Assembly: GCA_964016885.1 (NCBI GenBank)
Contig: OZ024749.1
Location: forward strand, 35,348,498 to 35,412,497
DNA from: Eledone cirrhosa
Taxonomy: Eukaryota > Mollusca > Cephalopoda > Octopoda > Eledonidae
DNA length: 64,000 nucleotides
Reading direction: 5' to 3'
The notes beneath the pieces were generated by a model. It did not search any database. It was not told the DNA's origin and saw only the letters and a list, made by a program, of their open reading frames with translations. This document shows, in pieces, positions 1 through 9,998 of this stretch. The stretch's first letter is position 1. The number at the start of each line of letters is the position of its first letter. Position numbers and translations under genes: made by a program.

Positions 1-985
1 ACACACACAACAATATACAGAGACAGACACAGCAAGATACACACACAACAATATACAGAGACAGACACAGCAACATACACACAAACATACACACACGACA
101 ATATACAGAGACAGACACAACAACATACACACAAACATACACACACAACAATATACAGAGACAGACACAGCAACATACACACAAACATACACACACAACA
201 ATATACAGAGACAGACACAACAACATACAGACAAACATACACACACGACAATATACAGAGACAGACACAACAACATACACACAAACATACACACAAACAT
301 ACACACACACACAACAATATACAGAGACAGACACAGCAACATACACACAAACATAGACACACAGCAATATACAGAGACAGACACAACAACATACACACAA
401 ACATACACACACAACAATATATAGACAGACACAACAACATACACACAAACATACACACACAACAATATACAGAGACAGACACAACAACATACACACAAAC
501 ATACACACACAACAATATACAGAGACAGACACAACAACGTACACACAAACATACACACACAACAATATACAGAGACAGACACAACAACATACACACAAAC
601 ATACACACACAACAATATACATAGACAGACACAGTAACATACACACAAACATACACACACAACAATATACAGAGACAGACACAACAACATACACACACAC
701 ATACACACAAACATACATACACAACAATATACAGAGACAGACACAGCAACATACACACAAACATACACACACAACAATATACATAGACAGAGACAGTAAC
801 ATACACACAAACATACACACACAACAATATACAGAGACAGACACAACAACATACACACACACATACACACAAACATACATACACAACAATATACAGAGAC
901 AGACACAGCAACATACACACAAACATACACACACAACAATATACATAGACAGACACAGTAACATACACACACACAGACAGACTGA
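1..985. repeat. Minisatellite, ~52-bp unit, about 19 copies
   Basis: Tandem units of about 50-60 bp, each with a core reading ACAATATACAGAGACAGACA followed by ACAACAACATACACACAAAC-type CA-rich sequence. Unit length varies through gain and loss of CA dinucleotides and short ACATACACACA blocks. The array enters from the left window edge, so its true length is unknown. No coding potential. Confidence 0.95.
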
Positions 986-1059
986 CAGACAGTGGATCAC
1001 ATTGGATTATTTTGAGTGGATGGATGTTGAGACTGTAGTCACCTGAGATTTGCTAAATA

Positions 1060-1510
1060 TACACATATATATGTTTATATACTCATAAACACATGCACAC
1101 ACATATATACATTTATACACATACACACACATTTATACATATAAATACATAACATATAAGGGCTATTTTCCTTGCTAACGTATCTTGTTTGTATATGTAT
1201 GTATGTAAGTGTGTATACATGTGTGTGTATGTGTATGTATGTATGTGTGTATATGTGTATGTATGTGTGTATGTGTATGTGTATGTATATGTGTATGTAT
1301 GTGTGAATGTGTGTATGCATATGTTTGTGTGTGCGTATGCATATCTGCTTGTGTGTATATGCAAATGTACGTTTGTAAGTATGTACATGTGTATGTATGT
1401 ATATATATATGTATATTTGCAAATCTATGTATGTATATGTGGGTGTGTATGTAGGTATATATATATATATATATATATATGCATATGTATGTGTGTAAGA
1501 ATGTGTGTGT
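1060..1510. repeat. CA then TG/TATG microsatellite tract
   Basis: CA-rich sequence (about 1080-1150) is followed by a TG/TATG-rich run to 1510 that includes a (TA) tract at about 1456-1480. Open frames here on both strands encode only Tyr/Val/Cys or His/Thr/Ile runs and are microsatellite artefacts. Confidence 0.9.
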
Positions 1511-1728
1511 ATGTATGAGGAGAAAGAGTGGTTTAAATGAATGAGTGTAATAACAGTTTCAATACTGTATTGATTTCTACAAGTGTAACTACTCCAGAAA
1601 AAATAGTCCAGCCATAAAGACGATGTCATCTCTTATATTCACCATGCAGATGAGCAGTTCCACTATATATATTATATATCATCATTATCATCATCATTTT
1701 ACATATAGAACCATTATATTGGCTATGT

Positions 1729-1910
1729 GAAGGCATGTGGCTTAGTGGTTATGGTTGTGAGTTCAATGCCTGGTCTAAGGTAGCATGTTTTATCCTTGAT
1801 TTCTTTCCACATTGTTCCAGTTCACTCAGCTGAAAAAAAAAAAAATGAGTTGCGATGTCACTGGTGCCACAAGCTGTATCTACCTATGGCTTTCTCGTGG
1901 ACAACATAAT
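1729..1910 (+). mobile_element. tRNA-derived SINE, family D, short-head form
   Basis: The head has an A-box-like TGGCTTAGTGG and a B-box-like GAGTTCAATGCC only about 21 nt apart, so most of the anticodon-arm region seen in other copies is missing. A body similar to other family D copies follows (CACATTGTTCCAGTTCACTC), then an A run. This short head is the same architecture amplified at 53.1-54.6 kb. Confidence 0.75.
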
Positions 1911-1924
1911 ATACATATAGAAAT

Positions 1925-2024
1925 AATTGTTTCTACTTTTGGCACAAGGCCAGCAATTACCCAGTGCATTACTGGTACTTTATTTTATCGACCCCGTAGG
2001 GATGAAAGGCAAAGTTAACCTCGG
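1925..2024 (-). mobile_element. SINE family B, 3' part only
   Basis: Reverse-oriented fragment of the most frequent SINE of the window. It contains the 3' block GGCACAAGGCCAGCAATTAC, the block for the TTTTATCGACCCCG region and part of the region before the B box. It stops before the tRNA-like head. Confidence 0.85.
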
Positions 2025-2094
2025 AAATAATAAGGAACAGGAATAAAATAATGATGGTATATTGATACTTCATTCCTGATCATTATTATTATTA

Positions 2095-2300
2095 GGGCGG
2101 TGGATTGGCAGTATCGGTGGAGGGTCGGACGCCATGCTTTCTAGCATAGTTACGTCCCTTTACGATCTGAGTTCAAATCCCGCCGAGGTTAACTTTGCCT
2201 TTCATCCTTGCGGGGGTCGATAAAATAAAGTACCAGTAATGCACTGGGGTAATTGCTGGCCTTGTGCCAAAAGTAGAAACAATTATTATTATTATTATTG
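2095..2300 (+). mobile_element. SINE family B, full-length
   Basis: Complete copy. The head starts GGCGGTGGATTGGCAGTATC with a GGTGGAGGGTCGGAC A-box region. A B-box-like GAGTTCAAATCCCGCC follows, then a body with GGGTCGATAAAATAAAGTAC, the 3' block TTGCTGGCCTTGTGCC, and an (ATT)n tail. The tRNA-like head plus simple-repeat tail is the layout of a pol III-transcribed SINE. It resembles cephalopod OR/OK-type SINEs, but a database match was not possible. Confidence 0.88.
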
Positions 2301-2474
2301 GCAGTATTGGTAGAGAGAGTCGGACACCATGCTTTGAAGCATCGAGTTACGTCCCTTTATGATCTGAGTTCAAATCCTGCAGAGGTTAACTTTGCCTTTC
2401 ATCCTTACGGGTTCGATAAAATGAAGTACCAGTAATGTACTGGGTAATTGCTGGCCTCGTGCCAAAAATAGAAA
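2301..2474 (+). mobile_element. SINE family B, no tail
   Basis: Starts ATTGGCAGTATTGGTAGAGA directly at the (ATT) tail of the preceding copy and ends GCCAAAAATAGAAAC with no simple-repeat tail. It runs straight into the B-box region of the next copy, so the two form a head-to-tail dimer-like junction at 2474/2475. Confidence 0.82.
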
Positions 2475-2591
2475 CGATCTGAGTTCAAATCCCGCCGAGG
2501 TTAACTTTGCCTTTCATCCTTACGGGGTCGATAAAATAAAGTACCAGTAATGCACTGGGTAATTGCTGGCCTTGTGCCTAAAGTAGAAACA

Positions 2592-2607
<16 letters not shown>
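2475..2607 (+). mobile_element. SINE family B, 5'-truncated
   Basis: Begins at the B-box region (GATCTGAGTTCAAATCCCGC) and continues to the (ATT)n tail. It is joined without spacer to the previous copy. Confidence 0.82.
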
Positions 2608-2623
<16 letters not shown>

Positions 2624-2627
2624 TATT

Positions 2628-2862
2628 GCGGTGGATTTGCAGTATTGGTAGAACGTCGGACAACATGCTTTATGGAATAGGGTTACGTCCCTTAACGATC
2701 TGAGTTCGAAGGTTATAGCTTTGCCTTTCATCCTTATGGGGTCGATAAAATAAAGTACCAGTAATGCACTGGGGTTGATTTAATCGACTTTCTCCCTCCC
2801 CCAAAATTGCTGGCTTTGTGCCTAAATTGGAAACCATTATTATTATTATTATTATCATTATA
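2628..2862 (+). mobile_element. SINE family B, long-body variant
   Basis: Head TGCGGTGGATTTGCAGTATT, degenerate B box, then the usual body. Between GCACTGGGG and the 3' block it has about 30 extra nt (GTTGATTTAATCGACTTTCT then a C-rich run). Most other copies lack this segment, so the short form looks like an internal deletion derivative. (ATT)n tail. Confidence 0.82.
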
Positions 2863-3037
2863 TATATATGGCAAACAAAGAAAGTATAAAACCCAAAGGC
2901 TAAAAATGAATAAATTCAATAAAATTCTTCACCAGATCCACTCCTATGACACAATAATATTAGAACTAATCATTTTAGTCAATTATACATCCTGTTTCTA
3001 TACAGTAGACAGTCAAGTATATAATTTATAGACTTAT

Positions 3038-3130
3038 GTAGGCTTGGCTGTGTGGTTAAGAACTTCATTTCACAACCACATGGCCTTGAGTTCAGTCCAA
3101 CTGCAAAGCTCAAGAGGCCTGTTGTGTGCG
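3038..3130 (+). mobile_element. tRNA-like SINE head fragment
   Basis: GGCTTGGCTGTGTGGTTAAG and a later TTGAGTTCAGTCC have A-box and B-box likeness with normal tRNA-like spacing. The sequence turns into TG/TA microsatellite soon after, so only the head is recognisable. Confidence 0.55.
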
Positions 3131-3350
3131 TGTGTACAAAAATACATAAATATAAATACATACATATATATATATGGACGTGCATCTACATGTGAGAACA
3201 CATATTTGAGGAGCTCCCGATTCCATAGTCAGGATCGAACATTATTAGATCGCTTCTCGAGCTGATCGGCAGTGATTCATATATAATATGTATTTAAATA
3301 TGTATATGATGCAATAATGATTCTTTGTTCCCATTTATTATTATTATTAT

Positions 3351-3546
3351 GGATTGGCAGTATCAGTAGAGGGTTGGACACCATGCTTTGATGCATAGAG
3401 TTACGGCCCTTGCCATTCTGAGTTCAAATGCCGCCGAGGTTAACTTTGCCTTTCATCCTTACGGGGTCGATAAAATAAAGTACCAGTAATGCACTGGGAT
3501 AATTGCTGGCCTTGTGCCAAAAGTAGAAACAATTATTATATACACA
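3351..3546 (+). mobile_element. SINE family B, nearly full-length
   Basis: Head GGATTGGCAGTATCAGTAGA, B-box-like GAGTTCAAATGCCGCC, the standard body and 3' block, and an ATT tail that merges into CA/TA repeats at about 3540. Confidence 0.87.
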
Positions 3547-3695
3547 CACACACACACATATATATATTATTCCAAGTAAAAAATGTTGGTTGATCAATTA
3601 ATCAACAGACTATAGTGTAAACAAATGTAAGCACTCCATGACATGGGTACCTTAAGGTATTACAATAAGATATCAGATAGAATGTCAATATTATA

Positions 3696-3880
3696 AAAAA
3701 GAGAGGTTTTATGTAAACTTATTATATAATCCTGTTATGCACATTTCGAAGACATCAAAGTGGTTGCGTAACAATCAATTGATGTGTTATGATTGTTATG
3801 CAACCACTTTCATGTTTCCAAATGCATATAACAGGATTATATAATAAACAGAGGATGCATACATAAAACCGTCTCTCTTC
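3696..3880. repeat. Foldback element, ~80-bp arms
   Basis: Imperfect inverted repeat. The left arm (about 3701-3777) and right arm (3790-3877) pair around a 12-nt loop. Arms include GTTGCGTAACAATCA against TGATTGTTATGCAAC, and ATTATATAATCCTGTTATGC against its complement near 3825-3845. The outermost pairing is GAGAGGTTTTATGT against ACATAAAACCGTCTC. No ORF inside. It could be a MITE or a head-to-head retroelement remnant. Confidence 0.75.
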
Positions 3881-3884
3881 TTTA

Positions 3885-4275
3885 CAATATATATATATAT
3901 ATACCAAAATACTGTATATATATTTGACAGGGAAAACAAAATCAGCAAGACATTTTGATGGTGATCCAGAGGGAAAAATATATAACAACAATGAATTATT
4001 AAACATAGTTGTTGTGAGTATAGAGCATTGCATATTATAGGAATATATATATTATATATATATGTATATATATATATAATATACATACATATATACATAT
4101 TATATATGTAAATACATATTATGATGGGGTCCATCAGGTTTAAATGTGTCCTAGACATGCTGTATGACGGTGTCTCTACAATTCCACAAAGAGTTATGAG
4201 ATCTTTATCCCTTATATATATATATATATATATATATCTATATATATATATATCTATATATATTTATATATATCC
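3885..4275. repeat. AT-rich tract with several (TA)n blocks
   Basis: (TA)n runs at about 3888-3902, 4044-4110 and 4218-4272, separated by short AT-rich sequence. Nothing else is recognisable. Confidence 0.8.
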
Positions 4276-4310
4276 AGACAGCTTCCAAAAATAATGGTCG
4301 CATCTAATAG

Positions 4311-4456
4311 GGTACGTCAAAATTATTTATAAAACTGTTTATATATTGTATTTTGTCTGATGAAGGCATACCATATTTTAATTTGGTATCCCTGAAATAT
4401 GTATAATGAAATAAATATGGTTTTATAAATATAGTTTCCATTTATTTAATATCGTA
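4311..4456 (+). ncRNA. Repeat copy with a hammerhead-ribozyme-like core
   Basis: A single-copy relative of the palindrome arm at 59634-59772. It contains CTGATGA at 4357-4363 and GAAA at 4394-4397. The intervening 30 nt fold in exact register into a 14-position hairpin with 12 Watson-Crick pairs. A GTC triplet at 4316-4318 is in the position of a cleavage site, followed by a 38-nt segment with an inner TATAAA/TTTATA hairpin. Stem III is weak, and two nt before the core are unpaired. This could be a decayed type III hammerhead (these are known in Penelope-like and other retroelements) or a chance match. Downstream it continues ATAAATATGGTTTTATAAAT. Confidence 0.4.
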
Positions 4457-4577
4457 TATATATATATATTATATATATATGTATAGATAATATATATATA
4501 TTTATATATATATATGTATAGATAATATATTATATATATATGTATATATATAATGATGATATATAATATATTATATC
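4455..4577. repeat. (TA)n-rich tract
   Basis: Alternating TA runs with GTATAGATAA interruptions. Confidence 0.8.
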
Positions 4578-4752
4578 AGAATGGAGACGATAAAAACCAG
4601 TTAGACCATTACTCAGTAGAGTACTTGATACTTGGGGTAGTGGAGTGGGTAGGACCTCGATGGGTGAGCTCCGGCTGTTTCAGCAGTTGGATCAAACCTG
4701 AAGCGCCGGTATAAGGGCAGTGGGAATCTAGCTAGCTAGATTCCTGCCGCCA
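4578..4752. other. Unassigned complex segment with 22-bp perfect palindrome
   Basis: A 175-bp island of normal complexity between TA tracts. It includes GATGGGTGAGCTCCGGCTGT and AAACCTGAAGCGCCGGTATA. It ends in a perfect 22-bp palindrome centred near 4732 (left half GGAATCTAGCT, right half its reverse complement). No ORF. It matches no other element in this window. It could be part of a LINE 3' UTR, but I cannot place it. Confidence 0.4.
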
Positions 4753-4989
4753 TATAATATATATTATATATATATATATACTACATATATATATATATAA
4801 TACATATGCATATATATAATACACACACATATATATATAATATATTATATATATATATATATATGTATAGATAATATATTATATATATATATGTATAGAT
4901 AATATATTATATATATATATATAGATAATATATTATATATATATATAGATAACATATTATATATATATAAATAATATATTATATATATA
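4753..4989. repeat. (TA)n tract with TAGATAA interruptions
   Basis: TA repeats regularly interrupted by GTATAGATAATATATTA-like segments. They form a higher-order pattern of about 35-40 bp just upstream of the LINE fragment. Confidence 0.8.
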
Positions 4990-5262
4990 GGGATAGAATG
5001 TAGTGTACGGGAGAGGAGACTGAGGTGGTATGGACATGTGATGCGCATGGAGGATGATCAATGGGTGAAGAAGTGCCAGGAAATGCCAGTTGAAGGAAGA
5101 CGTGGTAGAGGTAGACCACGAAAAACATGGGCGGAGGTGGTGAGAACAGACCTCAGATCATTGAAGCTCACGGTGGAGATGACGAAGGACCGTGACGAGT
5201 GGAGAGATGCTGTGCTGAATAAGACCCGTCCCACCCTTGCAAGCAGGGAAAAGCGGACGTAA
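4990..5262 (+). pseudogene. LINE reverse transcriptase ORF, C-terminal fragment
   Basis: An open frame from 4990 to the TAA at 5260-5262 encodes about 90 residues homologous to the C terminus of the LINE ORF at 41680-43398. It has GIECSVRERRLRWYGHVMRM, then RGRGRPRKTWAEVVRTDL, then KDRDEWRDAV, and ends RPTLASREKRT. The conserved LRWYGHV and GRPRKTW motifs are typical of the C-terminal region of this LINE type. The RT catalytic domain is absent, so it cannot be autonomous. The stop codon lies inside the segment shared with SINE tails. Confidence 0.88.
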
Positions 5263-5290
5263 AATGATGATGATGATGATGATGATATAT
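4990..5290 (+). mobile_element. 5'-truncated non-LTR retrotransposon (LINE) 3' end
   Basis: The last about 300 bp of a LINE related to the copy at 41680-43697, inserted in (TA)n and ending in (GAT)n. Only the C-terminal coding region remains. Its final 45 bp or so (from about 5227) are nearly identical to the 3' ends of the family A SINEs at 14661, 30215, 6985 (minus) and 41206 (minus). It is a separate LINE lineage from the long copy, whose terminal segment differs. Confidence 0.9.
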
Positions 5291-5404
5291 ATATATAGAT
5301 AATATATTATATATATATATATTATACACTATGTATATATATATATATTATATATGCAATGTATATATATATGCATTTATATATACACATATATATAGAT
5401 ATGA

Positions 5405-5491
<87 letters not shown>

Positions 5492-5495
5492 TTAC
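5275..5495. repeat. (GAT)n then long (TA)n
   Basis: The LINE (GAT)n tail grades into TA repeats. The longest pure TA run is at about 5409-5484. Confidence 0.92.
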
Positions 5496-5795
5496 ATGCA
5501 GCATTGTAAATTCTATCTATTCTGTAAAATGGTAAAAAAACAGATATGAATTCTATTAAATGTCCGTTTTAATCACAAGAACAAGATACTTCAGCAGTGA
5601 AAAATTACCAGAATATATTATTCCTGTCATGCTTATAGAAATCCTAAACTCTATTTACAGTGATGTCTACATGCTGACATAAATATACTCATTTTGGGAA
5701 AATTAATTCAAGTTTCAGTTGATATATGATATCTCCAAGAACCTTGGATATTTTATATGATAACTTGTTTTATCTCACGTTTGCCATGTTCTTAA
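5496..5795. other. No recognisable feature
   Basis: AT-rich sequence of normal complexity. No convincing ORF, repeat or RNA structure seen. Confidence 0.6.
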
Positions 5796-6162
5796 GGTGG
5801 TGAATTGTGAGAGGCATTATGGCGTTGGATTAAAAATGTCTCAGTATTTGTTTTGGCCCTCTGTACTTTTCAGTTCAAATCCTGACTAGGTCAAATTTGC
5901 CTTTCATCCTTTCAGGGTAGAATAATAAAATACCAGTCTAATATTGTGGTTGATTCTTCCACCCTTTCTCTCAGCCCTCTATCTCTCTGGCTCTTTCTTT
6001 CTTTCACCCTGTCTCTATCTCTCTCTCTTTTTCCAGAAAAAATTAGCTCTATTCCAATCTGGAGAAGGATGGGCTTCACCAGGCTTTAAATGCCCGAGTC
6101 ATGCTGTTTATTATGATGGTGGCCCTACAACTCCATCAGAAACTGAGCATCCTTTATTTTAA
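5796..6162 (+). mobile_element. SINE family C
   Basis: Head AAGGTGGTGAATTGTGAGAG, then GTTGGATTAAAAATG and a B-box-like CAGTTCAAATCCTGAC. The body is related to family B (TTTGCCTTTCATCCTTTCAG). The 3' half is distinct: a CT-rich stretch, then TCTGGAGAAGGATGGGCTTC and CCCTACAACTCCATCAGAAA. The same 3' half recurs at 6615 (minus), 19241 and 19551, which defines the family. Confidence 0.75.
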
Positions 6163-6218
6163 ATTTTTGTAGCCATGTTTTAGATTTTGTCAATCTCATA
6201 TAGTAATTTTTTTAATTC

Positions 6219-6562
6219 AGTGGAAACTCGATTCCTGAACACCTCGCATCATGAAGAAACCGGTTCATGAACAATTTTTCCGGACATAAAATGCCTTGGT
6301 TCACCCAAGGTGTCTTGAGTAATGAACATGCAAGCTAGCAACAACAGTTGGTGAAAAGCTGGGAGTATTGGTGGGAAAGTATCACTTGCTATGTAGTTAG
6401 TTACTATGGTGATATTTACCTGTCTTTCACATAGTCTCTTTCTGTCATTGTATTTCTCTTAACATTTCATATGGGAAAGCTAGTTTCAGTTTACAAACAT
6501 TTTGGATGACAAATGGCCTTCAGGAAAAAAATTAAGTTTGTGAACCAAGGATCCCCTCTATA
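6219..6562. mobile_element. Possible pogo/Tigger-like MITE
   Basis: One end reads CAGTGGAAACTCGATTCCTG. The other, reverse-complemented, reads ATAGAGGGGATCCTTGGTTC. Both ends carry internal 'cannot/return to' blocks of the type GTTCATGAACAA and GTTTGTGAACC, giving weak terminal inverted symmetry. No transposase is encoded. Identification rests only on the ends. Confidence 0.3.
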
Positions 6563-6614
6563 TTCAAATATAAGGAGTGAAGAGATCTCTATAGCCTGCT
6601 GTCAGTTAGACAAC

Positions 6615-6975
6615 CTTTATGTTACAATGGAATGCACTCAGTACTCCTTCACCTTCTGTAAAATGAACAGACTGAGATAGGCAATCTGTTTCAATCTGAT
6701 AGAGTCGTAGGGGCGACAAATTGCCATACAGCATTTCTTGGGCATTTTAATCCTGGCAGAGCCCATCCCTCTCCAGCCCTGAGTACAGCAGATTTCTTCC
6801 AGAGAGAGAGGAAGAATCGACCACAGGACTAGACTGGTACATTTTTTATCAACCTCAAAAGGATGAAAGGCAAAGTTGACCTTGGTGGGATTTGAACTCA
6901 GAGAGCAGAGAGTCAGAACAAATACTATAAAGCCTTCTATCCGAAATTCTAATGACTCTTCCAATTCGTCCTCTT
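6615..6975 (-). mobile_element. SINE family C, reverse orientation
   Basis: Contains the reverse complement of the family C 3' block (GGCAGAGCCCATCCCTCTCC), the CT-rich stretch as GAGAGAGAGGAAGAA, the common body block and GGGATTTGAACTC (B-box complement). It lies directly beside the family A SINE at 6985. Confidence 0.75.
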
Positions 6976-6984
6976 ATTTACAAA

Positions 6985-7322
6985 TCATTTCATTTTCATC
7001 ATACGTCCTCTTTTTCCCTGCTTGCAAGGGTGGGACGGGAACTGATGCTGGCTTGATTTCTACAGCTGGATGCCCTTCCTAACACCAACCTCATTTACAG
7101 TGAGTGCTGGGTGCTTTTTTGTTGTGGCACCTCCACGACCACTTTGCAGTGGAATGATATGGACCCCAGTCCCTATCATCTCATTTCTACAGCTGAGTAA
7201 ACTGGAGCAATGTGAAATAAAGTGTCTTGCTCAAGGAAACAACACATCACCCGGTCTGAGAATTGAACTCACAACCTTTCGATTGCAAGGCCAATGCTCT
7301 AACCACTAAGCCATGTGCCTCC
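6985..7322 (-). mobile_element. SINE family A, full-length, LINE-type tail
   Basis: Reverse-oriented complete copy. Read on the minus strand: the head contains GGCACATGGCTTAGTGGTTA (A box) and GGTTGTGAGTTCAATTCTC (B box, about 45 nt downstream). The body has CTTGAGCAAGACACTTTATT, one copy of the GCACCCAGCACTCACTGTAA monomer, GGCATCCAGCTGTAGAAATC, and the terminal block TTGCAAGCAGGGAAA ending in ACGTATGATG. The tail matches the end of the LINE at 5 kb. Confidence 0.92.
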
Positions 7323-7630
7323 ACAAATGTGGTAATGAAAGAGTTAAAGAATTAAATTGAAGAATGGAAGTAATTGACAGAATCGAAAACTTCTACTTTG
7401 AATGTAAGAGTTTCACTGAATATCTCAGATTTGGGAATTCTGAGATTCTTTGGCAGTAGTAATGAAAAAGATAAAGCTGACAAATTCCTCATCCATTAGA
7501 GAAGTGGACAGTTAAAGTTCCTTCTTCTTTTTCCTGGAATCTTCTGGAAGAGACAGAAACATAAAGGATGGCGACATCCATTACCTACGGAAGACATCAA
7601 TATATAGAGTAATACTAGACATCCATTTCC
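7323..7630. other. No recognisable feature
   Basis: AT-rich sequence without a supported ORF or repeat. Confidence 0.6.
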
Positions 7631-7652
7631 TACATATATGTGCATGTGTGTT

Positions 7653-7697
<45 letters not shown>

Positions 7698-7912
7698 AAT
7701 ACACACACAAATGTACAAAGAAATATATACATACACATATATATATATGCGTGTGTGTGTGCGTGTGTGTACATGCATGCATGTATATATATATATATAT
7801 ATAGATATAAGTATATGTATATATGTATGTATATGTATGTGTGTGTATATTTATATGTATATGTATGTATATGTGTGCGCGTGTATATATGTATATATAT
7901 GTATATAGCTAC
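7631..7912. repeat. TG/TA compound microsatellite
   Basis: Alternating TG, (TA)n and TATG runs. Overlapping frames on both strands are low-complexity artefacts. Confidence 0.92.
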
Positions 7913-8019
7913 AACCACTAATACACACAACAGTCTCAATGACATTTCCTATTTAAAGACAATGATGAAATAATGTCTTCTGTGCTAATCTAATTTACTG
8001 CTTCACTTTAACACTAACT

Positions 8020-8021
8020 AT

Positions 8022-8068
<47 letters not shown>
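8020..8068. repeat. (ACT)n microsatellite
   Basis: About 16 ACT/TAC triplets. Confidence 0.95.
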
Positions 8069-8072
8069 TTAC

Positions 8073-8160
8073 AACAAATAATTGTTTCTAATTTAGGCAC
8101 AAGGCCAGCAAATGAAGAGAAGGCTAATGTGGATTCTATCCCTCCCCCCAACTTCTAGTT
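8073..8160 (-). mobile_element. SINE family B, 3' fragment (long-body form)
   Basis: AATTGTTTCTAATTTAGGCA and CAAGGCCAGCAAATG are the reverse complement of the family B 3' block. They are followed by a remnant of the C-rich insert (CTATCCCTCCCCCCAACTTC) that marks the long-body variant. Confidence 0.65.
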
Positions 8161-8221
8161 CATCACGGGGATTAGTGATATTAGTAATAACATAATTGGA
8201 ATTATTACACTGGTATTTAGT

Positions 8222-8706
8222 ATGTTGGACATTACTCACACACTCACACACATGCACGCACATACACACATACACACATACACACTCACACATGCACGCA
8301 CATACACACATACACGAACATACACACACACATACACACATATGCACACACACACACACACACACATACACACATATGCACACACATGCACACATACACA
8401 CATATGCACACACATGCACGCACATACACACACATGCACACACATCCACACATACACGAACATACACACACACACACACCACACACACACATACACACAT
8501 ATGCACACACATGCACACATACACACATATGCACATACACACATACACGCACACACACACACACCACACACACATGCACACATATGCATACACATGCACA
8601 CTTACACACATATGCACACACATGCACACACATACACATATGCACACACACATACACACATACACACACATACACACATGCACACACATACACACATACA
8701 CACACA
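8222..8706. repeat. CA-rich microsatellite with CATGCA/TATGCA punctuation
   Basis: CA repeats interrupted by ACATGCAC, ATATGCAC and ACACGAAC blocks. These form loose 12-40 bp higher-order periods. His/Thr and Cys/Val frames here are not genes. Confidence 0.93.
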
Positions 8707-9271
8707 CAACACGGACAGAGATATGTTACACACCTACGCAGCTACACACATACAGCTACCCACATACACATCATGAACAGATATGTCACACCCCCATGTA
8801 GCTACAGCTACACACATACATACATACACACACACAGACAGCCCTACATACACCATGGAGGACAGGTTACACACTCATGTAGCTACATTCACAAACAACT
8901 ACATACACACATACACGCACATGCACACCCTCGCAGCTACACACACACATACATACATACACACATGCACAACAATACATACACCCCTTACAGGTTACAC
9001 ATCCATGCAGCTACACACACATACACACATACATATACACACATGCACAACCATACATACACCATGTACAGGTTACACACCCACACAGCTTCACACATAC
9101 ATACATACACATGCATACACACATACATACACACACATGCACAACAATACATACACCATGTACAGGTTACACACACACACACACACACACACAGCTACAT
9201 ACACACATACATATATACACACACACACATACATATACACACACACATGGACAGGTTACACACAGCTTCAC

Positions 9272-9302
<31 letters not shown>

Positions 9303-9967
9303 GACACATGCACAACAATACATACTTCATGTACAGGTTACACACACACACACACAGCTACATACACATAGACATACACCATGGACAGGTTACACACAGC
9401 TTCACACATACATACATACATATAGACACATGCACAACAATACATACTCCATGTGCAGGTTACACACACACACACGCACACACACAGCTACATACACATA
9501 GACATACACCATGGACAGGTTACACACAGCTTCACACATACATACATACATATAGACACATGCACAACAATACATACTCCATGTACAGGTTACACACACA
9601 CACACACACACAGCTACATACACATAGACATACACCATGGACAGGTTACACACAGCTTCACACATACATACATACATATAGACACATGCACAACAATACA
9701 TACTCCATGTACAGGTTACACACACACACACACACACACACAGCTACATACACATAGACATACACCATGGACAGGTTACACACAGCTTCACACATACATA
9801 CATACATATAGACACATGCACAACAATACATACTCCATGTACAGGTTACACACACACACACACACAGCTACATACACATAGACATACACCATGGACAGGT
9901 TACACACAGCTTCACACATACATACATATAGACACATGCACAACAATACATACTCCATGTACACGTT

Positions 9968-9998
<31 letters not shown>

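Noticed and set aside
5409..5484. (TA)n as replication origin or centromere
   Set aside because: TA runs occur at more than fifteen places in the window, so there is no specific signal.
8196..9881. Long open frames rich in His/Thr or Cys/Val
   Set aside because: They cover CA/TG repeats, are open in several frames on both strands, and have no domain or codon signature.
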